DNA from: Dryomyza anilis
Taxonomy: Eukaryota; Arthropoda; Insecta; Diptera; Dryomyzidae
Reading direction: 5' to 3'
DNA: 64,000 nt
NCBI GenBank assembly: GCA_951804985.1
Contig: OX638135.1
Coordinates: 42,794,324 to 42,858,323 of the forward strand
In this document: positions 55,335 to 64,000 of the stretch, piece by piece
Numbering within the stretch: position 1 is the first letter of the stretch
Layout: each line of letters begins with the position of its first letter
Program-made: the position numbers and the translations under genes
The notes under the pieces: generated by a model
Database searches by the model: none
The model's input: only the letters and a program-made list of their open reading frames with translations
What the model was told of the DNA's origin: nothing

Positions 55335-56999
55335 ATTTGGCATCACGGGCCGCATTGGCAACTCAAAAGAGGAGGCGGGCCGCAATTGTGTACCATCCAA
55401 AAAAAAAAATTCATTAATTTTTTACATTTGGTTCTTCTTTTATAAAATATAATATTAAGATGATAAAATTAGTGATCCTCGTTAAAAGCGCCGCAGTCGT
55501 TTTTTTTTGCGATTTTTGTCTGTTTGAAATATATCGAAAAAATGTTCGAACTTCTTTGATCCTGCCAAAAATGTTGTCAGGGGTATATACAATGGAGTAT
55601 ATTTCTACTATAGACAATATTATAAAACAGATCTAACAATTATCCAAAATTGTTGCATCTTATTATGTCCGCAAAATCGTACGATATCGAATTAGTTCTT
55701 GTACCAATATCAAAGGCCAAATCGTACTAAAACTGCAAAAAAAGTTCAAAGCATGTCGCTTTTTTTTCGAAACAATAATAAAAACGATTCTGGATTAATA
55801 TTGCACCAAATTTTTCAAATATATAGAGATATATTTCAAAAACATTGCGATGAGAAAAATGTTTAAATATCCTAACATAAAATTTTGCTGTACGAAAATT
55901 GCGAAATTTTAAAAATTAGGAACGAGATCGGATTTTTGTTATCCAAGTTAGTTCGAGAAAACTTCGAGGCATAAATCACTTCTTACCAAATTTTTTAGGT
56001 TTTTGTTACAAATAATACCTAAACATATTTTAAAAGTTTGTTTTTAAAATATCGTATATAATTTTGATATTTATATAAATTTGAAAAGGGTTCCTTTTTA
56101 TGCACAATTTATTTAAATTGCAAGGACAATCCATTGATTAGATGTTCGGATTTAAGAGTTATGACGAAGTTTGTTTTACTATACTTAACACGAGGTTTGC
56201 AGTATTCTACGGTCGAGTTTTTTTCTACAACCACAAAAAGTAATTATTGATTATTTTTTTTTGAAACTTTGGACCACTGTATCTCTGGAGAGGGTGAGTA
56301 TTGAACTCTGGTAGATTTGGTGTGGAATGTCTCCAATACAAAAAGTTTTAGTTACTAAAAAAAAATGTTAAAATGAATCCAATTCCAATTTGTACAATGC
56401 AAGACTCCTGCCTGCAAAGGAAATTCAAAACTTTACAATACATTTAAAATAAAAACTTTGGACGACTGTATCTCTGGAGAGGGTGAGTCTTGAACTCTGT
56501 TAGATTTGGTGTGGAATGTGTCCAATACAAAAAGTTTTAGTTACTAAAAAAAAAATGTTAAAATGAATCCAATTCCAATTTGTACAATGCAAGACTCTTG
56601 TCTGCAAGGGAAATTCAAAACTTTACATTAAATATAAAATTTTATGAATATAAAACAATATTACATGATGAAAAAAGGTAAACATTATTGTTATGCCATT
56701 TATGCAACGTCATTTATAATATTTAAAATGAAAATTAGGAAAATAAATTAAGACTCTATATTAAAAATTCATCAATTTCTTATTATTAAATTTTGGAAAA
56801 TACAAAAATATTGATTTTTCTTTTAAATTAATAAGTTTTTAACCAAGAATAGTAATTTAATTTAATATCATTTTAACGCCTGAAAATAAAATATTTTTAA
56901 AATTTTTCAATTCTTAAAAATATATTTTTTTATATTATTTAAAAAGTATTCGCGGGCAGCAGAGAAATGTTGGCGGGCCGCGTGTTTGACATGCCTGCC
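55335..56999. repeat. Remnants of a GGGCCGC-ended hAT-like element and other repeats
   Basis: 55345-55392 (CACGGGCCGCATTGGC, GAGGCGGGCCGC) and 56955-56999 (TGGCGGGCCGCGTGTTTGAC, ATGCCTGCCC) are of the GGGCCGC type often seen at the ends of hAT families. I see no target duplication. 55650-55960 is a diverged relative of the foldback element at 58357-59640. Confidence 0.45.
56264..56641 (+). repeat. 189-bp tandem duplication
   Basis: The phrase from CTTTGGAC.ACTGTATCTCTGG to AATTCAAAACTTTACA occurs twice with offset 189 and a few differences. It includes TAGATTTGGTGTGGAATGT, the subterminal motif of the ATTCCACACCAAATC foldback family. Confidence 0.8.
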
Positions 57000-57616
57000 C
57001 TACACTAAGAGTGAAAGGGTATATTGAGTTTGGTACGCCGTTTGTAACATCCAGAAGGAAGCATCTCCGGTATGGAAAAGTATATATATTCTTGATCAGC
57101 ATGATCTCCTGAGTCGAGTTCTGAAATCACGATTACATAAAAAGTATAAGAGCTAGAGCACTGAAACTTTAGATTACTTATATATCTAAGCTATCTGAAC
57201 AAGAAAGTTGGCATGATCGGTGTATTGTGATCTGATATAAAATGTATATCTACAGATCAATTTTACTGTATACATGCTTAGATAAACTTTTTTTTGGTAA
57301 AATATATATTGACTACATGAAAATAATGGTTTCCGGCGAAACGACTTGTGGTTCAACAAAAAAAATCGAAATTCGGTACACCTACCCATTTGTAAATATG
57401 GGTATGAAATGAATGGAAATAATTAAGCGATTGAAAGTTTGTAGTTATTTTCAGGATTCGTATATCCTGGTGAAATATATATACCACTTTTAACGGTCAC
57501 CACACATATGTCTAGGTATTTATAGTCGGCTTAGACCGACTATTATTTTGATAATCCTAATAATCATAATAACACCTACTTTAAAATTTCCCATGTGATC
57601 TAACCTTCCCAACTGG
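57000..57616 (-). repeat. GACGGACAT-family dispersed repeat, reverse, lacking the GACA tract
   Basis: CTACACTAAGAGTGAAAGGG to GATCTAACCTTCCCAACTGG. The internal microsatellite and GGACATCGC part are deleted near 57118. Confidence 0.85.
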
Positions 57617-57744
57617 TTTTAAATTTCGCTGTGTTCATTTGGAACACATTTTTTGCATCTGTCTCAAACCGTAGAATATTTTTTCCAAATTGGTTGTATG
57701 TGATCAAAAGTGGGATCGTTGTTTTGCAGTCTTTGATGTAAGTA

Positions 57745-58106
57745 TAGGGTTTTTCAATAAGAGCACTACAAAAGAGTTTTTCAACAGGGACGCTACAACA
57801 GTAGAGCAACAGTGACAGCAAACGACGCCATATTTCTTGCCGCTCTTTTGACATTTCTCTTCAGTTAGGTTTGCCATTTTATGATGGAAAGATATACGAG
57901 CCAACAACGAGTCGAAATTATTAAAATTTACTACCGAATTCGAATTTCGGTAGTAAATTTTAGTAATTTCGACTCGTTGTCGGCTCGTATATCTTTCCAT
58001 CATGAAATGGCAAACCTTACTGAAGAGAAATGTCAGAAGATCGGCAAGAAATATGTCCCTTGACCCTTGAAAAAAACTTTTGTAGCGCTCTTATTGAAAA
58101 ACCCTT
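57745..58106. mobile_element. Palindromic mariner-type MITE (copy B)
   Basis: GGGTTTTTCAATAAGAGC...GAGCGCTCTTATTGAAAAACCC-type ends beside TA. The hairpin is centred near 57942. Both arms read as a start codon followed by ERYTSQQRVEIIKIYY (plus, from 57881) or ERYTSRQRVEITKIYY (minus, from 58003), i.e. the DUF4817 N-terminal helix-turn-helix of a mariner-like transposase. A second inner pair of ends (TTTTTCAACAGGGAC) shows a nested structure as in copy A. Confidence 0.8.
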
Positions 58107-58312
58107 TATTATGATCGAAAGTATAAATGTTTATCAATTTCTCTCAATCGTTGTTTCATTCACACAATACTAGTAAATTCGAGTACATTTGAAAAAAACT
58201 TTTGTAGCGCTCTTATTGAAAAACCCTTTATTATGATCGAAAGTATAAATGTTTATCAATTTCTCTCAATCGTTGTTTCATTCACACAATACTAGTAAAT
58301 TCGAGTACATTT
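58069..58312 (+). repeat. 122-bp tandem duplication of the MITE end and its flank
   Basis: 58069-58190 recurs at 58191-58312. The unit starts GAAAAAAACTTTTGTAGCGC, so it duplicates one MITE terminus together with about 80 bp of flank ending GAGTACATTT. Confidence 0.9.
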
Positions 58313-58356
58313 TTTTTTAAAGCCAGTGTCAAATAGCATAATTAAGAAGCTCAGCT

Positions 58357-59640
58357 CACCTGTAATTACCCAGTCTGCCACTCGTTTCGATATTGATGCG
58401 AGAACGATACGATATGTCGAAGAATTCGTACGATATCGAATCAGATTTCGGTCTATTATCGCATGCCAAAACGTACTAAATTGCACGCATAGATCGTTGC
58501 GACATATCGCAGTATTTTCGTAACGAGAATAAAAACAATTCTGGTTCGATATCGCATTAAATAGTGCAATGATATCGAGATTTTCTCATTGACATTATTG
58601 ACATAAATAAGTGCGTCATCAATATATGACATTCGCAATGACAAAATAAAACAAAAAAATAAAATACTAAATCTATTTTACCAAGCATCTTTAACTAACT
58701 ATTTTATCTCTCCCTCACTTATCATGCCCTCATCAGTCCATCTTCTGAATCGATTGCATCGACAAAACTCCTAACAACCTCCTTTTAGGTGTTAGAATCA
58801 GCTGTCATTTGCTTCTACTGTTAACTGGGCTTTTCCTGTATATTGAAATGTTTAAATTTTATATAAACGAAAACATGTTCGAAATACAGTCAACGAACTC
58901 AGTCATTGTTTTCATTTTAAAATTTTTGAATACTAATTTTTTGACATCAAAAATAAAAATAAATAAAAACAAACAAACGGAAAGCACACTAAGTTTTGAA
59001 ATTTATTTTAAATAAAATAAAGTGAAATAAAACCAAATATATTTTCAAATCAATTGCATACATGCAGATCAAATTATAACAATATTTTCTATAGGCCATA
59101 GCTATTTTTTAAGTTAATAATAACGTTAAATAAAATATATTTCTAAGTTATTGTAATATTTTCTTACCACAGAAGAAAAAAATTAAATTTTCCTTCACTT
59201 CATTACAAATACCTCATGTCCTCATGTTCTGTAAGTAGGTGCACAGAATATTTATGCAAACAATATATTATGCAAAATTTGGGAGGCCGTTTTGGTTTAT
59301 GCAGATAAAATGCACCATAAACCCTATAATCGTCTTTTTTATAACTGTTGGTCCAAAGGAAAATTTCTACAGTCCATATTGAAGACATTTGCAATATTCT
59401 GCAATTGTTATTGAAATTATTATTATTATTATTATTATATTATTGCTTCGAAAAAATATTGCTATATCGATATTTAAAATGTATAAATATCGAATCTTGT
59501 CATACAATTTTTTTGTACGAGAAATTTTAAAAATTAGTTGCGATAAAGCAACGAGATTGAACGTTTTTATCGAAGTTAGTACGAGAAAGCCTCGAGGTAT
59601 CGAAGTGCTCCGAGACGTGGCAGACTGGGTAGTTGGTGTA
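58357..59640. mobile_element. Foldback element with ACCCAGTCTGCCAC ends
   Basis: The left end CACCTGTAATTACCCAGTCT is mirrored at the right by CAGACTGGGTAGTTGGTG. The subterminal ATATCGAA/TACGAGAA-rich arms are imperfectly inverted for about 200 bp. The middle (58640-59340) is AT-rich with no transposase and includes an ATT microsatellite at about 59410-59440. Confidence 0.6.
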
Positions 59641-61076
59641 TGTAAGCTATATCAGCATTCATTCTACGTTCGATAAGAGTCTTTAAATTTAGCATTTTCC
59701 GTATGTAGGAATATGAAAGTTATATGTCCTTCAAGCCCTTTAGTGCAAAACGTTTTCTGTATTCTTTCAATACGGTTGTTCGGGTGATGAACGGGTTGGT
59801 AATTTGGCGGATTTGAATATAACAAAATTTTTTACCTTAGTGTCCGAGTAGTGGATCGGTGTTTATGTAAATTGGATGTTGAGTGTATTTATTGTATAAA
59901 TCCCTCTGTCGTCTTCTATAGAAGTGATGTGTTTAATTCCTTGTTGTTGTGAAGTTGTGTTGATTTGTTTATTAATGTGTGTTTTTGTCACCGTGACCGA
60001 ATTGTCGCGTTTGACCGACGGGTTTTTATGTTATTGTTAGTTATTGCGGTGACGGGTGAATTTAATATTTTATGTTTAAAAGTCCGAAGACGGGTGGGTC
60101 GAGAGTGTACGTTTTAAGATAAACGAAACGAGTGACGATCTTGCACTTTTTAACGTCAAAACTCAATGCAGCGAGTATCGCTACAACGAGTGGGTCTGGC
60201 GGGCGTGTTCATACACATTGTGTTTACGTTCTACGTAAACAACGGTCATCATGTATTTTGTAGAAAAGAGACCAAACTTGACATGCATACTCCAACAGTT
60301 AACGAACTAGAGTGAAATATTAAGTTAAAGATGTAAGGGACTGTTAAATTCTCTTGATATAACCAAGTAATGATCGACATTTTGTAAATATATTTTCAAT
60401 ATGAAAATTAAACGATAAATTAGAGTAACACACCAAGATCTTTCATAACGTGCACGCGACAAACATATTTCCCTTTCAGAATATAATTGTGTTCTATATT
60501 TTTTCTATTTCGAGAAAATGACATGGTCTGACACTTTTCCGGATTAAAAATCATATGGTACTCTTAAAACACCACGTTTATAATAATTTTAAGTCAGACT
60601 GAAGTAGTTGGACATCTTCTTCGTTAGTTATTGATATATATATTGTGATGACATGGTTTTGCAAGGTTCGGAAACCCTGCCGTACAAATACAGGCGACAA
60701 CAGAATCCCGTAAGTGGGCATGAACACTTCAACGAAAACATCATATACGCATAGACAAAAAAATGTTCCACACAAACGAGAAATTAGACAAAAGAACTTC
60801 GTTTGTAGAGTTCTTTTGACCAAACCGTTTTTTTCGTTTGGACCCAGCCGGTGTTTTCGTTTGGACCAAACGAGTTTTTCGTTTGCTTTTTTAAGTTAAA
60901 AAATTGATTTTTAGTTTTATTTTAATCATTATTATTTTTTTTATTTTTTTCATTATTTTTTTTATTAAATTTTTAATATATTTTTTTTATAGTTTATTTA
61001 TTTTTATTTTATATATATATATTAATTTATTTAAAATTTGTTTTTATTAATTGAAAAAAAACATGATTTTTACTTT
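59641..61076. other. Unassigned region
   Basis: 59700-60320 has a less extreme base composition (GTGACCGAATTGTCGCG, GAGTGGGTCTGGCGGGCG) but no long open frame, perhaps the non-coding end of an unidentified element. 60780-60895 repeats CGTTTGGACC-like words four times. 60900-61060 is almost pure A/T. Confidence 0.4.
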
Positions 61077-61146
61077 TCCCGGGCGGTGACTTCAACTCTC
61101 TTCCTTCAGATTGCAAAGCCAGTACACTTCCATTCAACCACTGTCC
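61077..61146 (-). other. tRNA-like segment
   Basis: On the minus strand: GTGGTTGAATGGAAG in A-box position, GGCTTTGCAATC around a possible TGC anticodon, GAGTTGAAGTC as a weak B box. Acceptor ends do not pair. Probably a tRNA-derived remnant. Confidence 0.35.
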
Positions 61147-61319
61147 ATTAACAGTGTGCAATTCATTTTGATGTACAATACTCCAACGTATGTTATTGGT
61201 GAATGAATTATTAAATTGCAACATACGTATTATAATGTTTAAATATTATAATGATGTATTTTATGATAATAATATATTATTAATAATAATAAATATTAAA
61301 AAAAAAATTACATACAAAA

Positions 61320-61385
61320 AATGTATTGCACCAGGCAGAATTCGAACCCGCGTCCTCGTGCATAGAAGGCAGGCATGCTAAGCAA
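61320..61385 (-). other. tRNA-like segment with good B box
   Basis: Minus strand: GCGGGTTCGAATTCTGCC is a strong B box with TΨC-stem pairing, and GCCTGCCTTCTATGC resembles an anticodon arm. The D arm is shortened and the acceptor does not pair, so this is a pseudogene or SINE head rather than a working tRNA. Confidence 0.4.
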
Positions 61386-61556
61386 ATGAATAAAAGACAA
61401 TAATAATTTGAGTTCTTATAAAAGATTTTCGATTCTCGCAAATACATTTCATTGTTCATATAATCGTTCTTTACATTTGTCGCAAAAGTATTCTGAGCAA
61501 TTTTGTGTTAAACCAAAAGTCCTTTCAGAACAATAAAGACAACATTTACCAAAAAC

Positions 61557-61898
61557 TTGCATCAAACATGTCAACTTTTACAGGCACTGTTGAGAGGATT
61601 TGTAAAAGAAATTCTTTTGTCGCAAACAGCCGATAAACGTTTTTTTTCTATGCGTGTAACAGCAACAAAAGCAAGGAAGCCAGCAGCGTGCTTAGCAACA
61701 ACGAGTAGAGCCACACCGAGTGGACAAACAGCGAGTGGAGAAACAGCGGGTCAAATAGATTTAGAGACAGCAGTTAACTCAGGAGGTGCGAGCAGGATGA
61801 CGATAAGGTGGCTGGAAAAGAAACACATAATTTCCAGTAAAAGGCAACGAATGACTGGAAGAACAGCGAAAATGAAGAAAAACAAGAAATATGTATAA
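61557..61898 (+). CDS. Doubtful open frame of 113 codons
   Basis: Thr/Ala/Lys-rich and basic at the C-terminus (KRQRMTGRTAKMKKNKK), lying just upstream of a candidate LTR. Its base composition is less AT-rich than the surroundings. I do not recognise it and there is no supporting context. It could be a fragment of a retroelement or chance. Confidence 0.2.
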   Translation: MHQTCQLLQALLRGFVKEILLSQTADKRFFSMRVTATKARKPAACLATTSRATPSGQTASGETAGQIDLETAVNSGGASRMTIRWLEKKHIISSKRQRMTGRTAKMKKNKKYV

Positions 61899-62511
61899 AA
61901 ACAGGCACGCTCTCTGGCTCCCTGGCGGTGATTTGTTCGGTAAGACAGAACTGGACGGTGGATATACAGGTAACCAGGCAGGATTTTATTTAGTTAGAGA
62001 CAAACATAGACTCGGTTTAGTGGACTCAAAATTACGCTAACCGAGATAGTGGTTCAGGTTCGATCTAGTGAACTTAAAACAACGCTAATCGAAATAGTAG
62101 CTTAGCCTCAATGTACAAATAATCACGCTAATCGAGTTAGGTGCATTGGTTAGGGGTTAACAGTTATATACAAGAATACTGACCAAACAGACTTGGACAA
62201 TCGTCAAGAAGAGGACAGTAAGCAATTCTTTTACAATTAATGAATCCAAATCATTAATTGCATTTGTGCATATTAAAGATGTTTATATTGAGACACAGAG
62301 TCTCAATATAAACAAATATATTTCATTGTTTTACTGGCAACGCCCCCACGGTGTTGTCATGTAATAAACAAATAGACATCGTTCATTTGAGCAAATATAT
62401 TTTTTATGTTTAGTTTATGATTCAGTTGAGTGAATAATGCCAAACGGCTAACAACTACAACGTGTTCGTTTTCCTTTTTAAAAAGGCTTTACCGTTTTCG
62501 ATAAAGTTCAC
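61899..62511 (+). repeat. Candidate LTR or its 3' part, left edge unknown
   Basis: Ends TTCGATAAAGTTCA at 62511, right before a primer-binding site. Includes CGCTAATCGA-type short repeats (62035-62135) and a hairpin at 62281-62313. With only one copy in the window, the LTR cannot be delimited. Confidence 0.4.
62281..62313. repeat. Perfect hairpin, 14-bp arms and 5-base loop
   Basis: GTTTATATTGAGAC, loop ACAGA, GTCTCAATATAAAC. It sits about 200 bases before the primer site of the candidate LTR element. Confidence 0.88.
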
Positions 62512-62512
62512 T

Positions 62513-62532
62513 GGCGCAGTCGGCAGGATTGT
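62513..62532 (+). other. Primer-binding site of a 17.6/297-type LTR element
   Basis: TGGCGCAGTCGGCAGGATTG directly follows the candidate LTR end. This is the tRNA-Ser-type site I remember for the 17.6/297 branch of gypsy elements. No gag follows within the window. Confidence 0.65.
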
Positions 62533-62806
62533 CCACAAGACTCTCCGGTAGAGTTCTTATATTAATATTTAATGTGGCAATTTTAAGAAAAAAAAATATA
62601 AAAAGAACGAACAAACGCGACAAAATTTTGAGTGAGAAGATGTAACCACGTACAGGTCTACCAATCCACCAAAACGAAAAAAAAGTTCTAAAATCCAGAA
62701 GGAATCAAATAACAGACGATCCAGAAAAAGATTCTCTAGATTGTACTAATTCTTTTACGCTGGAAGAAGTCAGAATTGCTAAACAAACGAATTAAATCAT
62801 GGATTA
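62533..62806 (+). other. Leader of the candidate LTR element
   Basis: A-rich. 62690-62749 (CAGAAGGAATCAAATAACA, TTCTCTAGATTGTACT) is repeated with few changes at 63712-63770, on the other side of the MITE-like element. Confidence 0.45.
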
Positions 62807-63687
62807 CACAGAAAAAATGTTGTTCATAAATGGAATGAACGTCATTAATTGATACACCGTTCATAATATATATGGAAAAAATCATTCTAAATCTATTCTA
62901 AAAATCATTCTAAAAATCATTCATAAATACGAATCGCACAATTTGAGAGAAATTGATATAACGCAAAAAAACATCCACGTCACGTGCAATTCAGCCGAGC
63001 ATAAAGGCGATACTGAAAAATACAAGACCTGTCCACAAAACGGAGCATAGAAAATACAATAAAAAGTAAGTAGGTAGGCATTTGAGTATTTGTGTATGTG
63101 TGCAACTGCAGCCATGTTGAGAATTCTATAAATAGATATTTTTATTTTGCTGATGCGTCATGCCGCATGATGTGCAGTGATTATTTGCACTACTCGTCGT
63201 TACGCGTCGATAGTCGATGATAGCATACACAATTCTTAGTTTTTATTATTCCTATGTCATTTCGTAAAAATAGACCGAATCGATTCATTTGTTGTTTACA
63301 ACACCAAAGAAACGTGCGCCGCAGGTACTTAATATCGCTCAACAACAAACAGCAGCAATAGGCAGCAACAGCAAGAGTAGATTAGATATAAAATAAAATG
63401 TAAGTAGTTAAAAATAAAAAAATTAAAATAATAAAATGAAATAAAAAAAAAATTAATATAAAATTAAAAAAATAGTATTTTATTTTTAAATAGTTTAATA
63501 GTTCTTAAATATCATGCATTTTTTCATAAATATTATGAATTCGTTCATCAATATCATGAATTTTTCATTACGGTTTTATAAACGATTCATAAATTCGATT
63601 AATTTGGTCATTTGTTAAGTAACAATGAAAGATTCATAAAATTGGTATTCATCAATTTCATAAATAGTATGAACTTTTTTTTTTGTG
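62807..63687. mobile_element. MITE-like element with CACAGAAAAAATG ends
   Basis: CACAGAAAAAATGTTGTTCA on the left is mirrored by TGAACTTTTTTTTTTGTG on the right. TA precedes the left end, but the right flank is GG, so no clean duplication. The right part is full of TTCATAAA/ATGAA words. The ends resemble the 201-bp element at 18695. Confidence 0.5.
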
Positions 63688-64000
63688 GGCAGAATGAACA
63701 TTTAAATCTACTAAAATACAGAAGGAATCAAATAACACGACGATCCAGAAAAATATTCCCTAGATTGTACTGAACATTGCAGAATGAACATTTAAATCTA
63801 CTAAGAAAATCTCTCCAAAAATCACAAAGACGAGCAAAGGAACATAAGCAGTAAATATTTAATAAAAATAAAAATTATAATTGTAATTGTAAGGGTATTG
63901 TAATTAGTTTATGAAAGAAATTGTTATATTATTAGAACACGTTCCTTTAAGAAATATAGCACTTACTCTTAATATCGATCCTTTAAAATACCTTGAAAAT
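63688..64000 (+). other. A-rich flank to the window end
   Basis: Contains the second copy of the leader repeat (63712-63770) and AGAATGAACATTTAAATCTA twice (63691, 63781). No gene is visible. Confidence 0.4.

Overview
The window looks like a piece of intergenic or heterochromatic DNA from a higher fly (Diptera, probably Schizophora). It is AT-rich, has a 55-bp intron, carries errantivirus-type LTR retrotransposons with gypsy-group primer sites, and holds many copies of a repeat with a GACAGACGGACAT / GCTGATCAAGAATATATA core that I remember from Drosophila and related flies. I find no intact host gene. Almost everything I can recognise is transposon, transposon debris or duplication.

Layout. 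Bases 1-11993 are the visible part of a 7155-bp tandem duplication: 1-4838 is repeated, with no difference that I saw, at 7156-11993. The junction at 4838/4839 cuts through a DNA transposon. The full copy of that transposon is at 10758-14513. It has TTA target duplications, long complex inverted repeats that begin CACAGTG, and a spliced but broken minus-strand transposase. The spacing of its D, CxxC, HxxxxH and E motifs resembles RAG1/Transib-type enzymes. From 14.5 to 26 kb lies a nest of small elements: a palindromic mariner-type MITE, two hAT-like elements with 8-bp target duplications, foldback elements, tRNA-derived SINEs, and several copies of the GACGGACAT repeat, some nested inside the hAT-like elements.

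From about 26.5 to 42 kb lies a plus-strand LTR element (called TE3 here). It has a SAP-domain Gag, two zinc knuckles and an aspartic protease, and is interrupted by an 11-kb minus-strand errantivirus-like element (TE1, 27143-38192, TSD ACAG). A second, related errantivirus-like element (TE2, 44126-54653, minus, TSD ATCC) follows after a 1.2-kb foldback element. TE1 and TE2 each carry independent lesions in gag-pol. They share the same stops and frameshift in env and are nearly identical across env and the pol-env spacer, while their LTRs and gag are clearly diverged. This points to recent homogenisation of one block.

From 54.7 to 64 kb come hAT-like remnants, a second palindromic mariner MITE, another foldback element, tRNA-like segments, a candidate LTR end with a TGGCGCAGTCGG primer site at 62.5 kb, and AT-rich sequence that I cannot assign.

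No gene network can be described. The shared biology is mobile-element insertion, decay, nesting and recombination. Family names rest on motifs I can read and on memory of the families, not on a database search.
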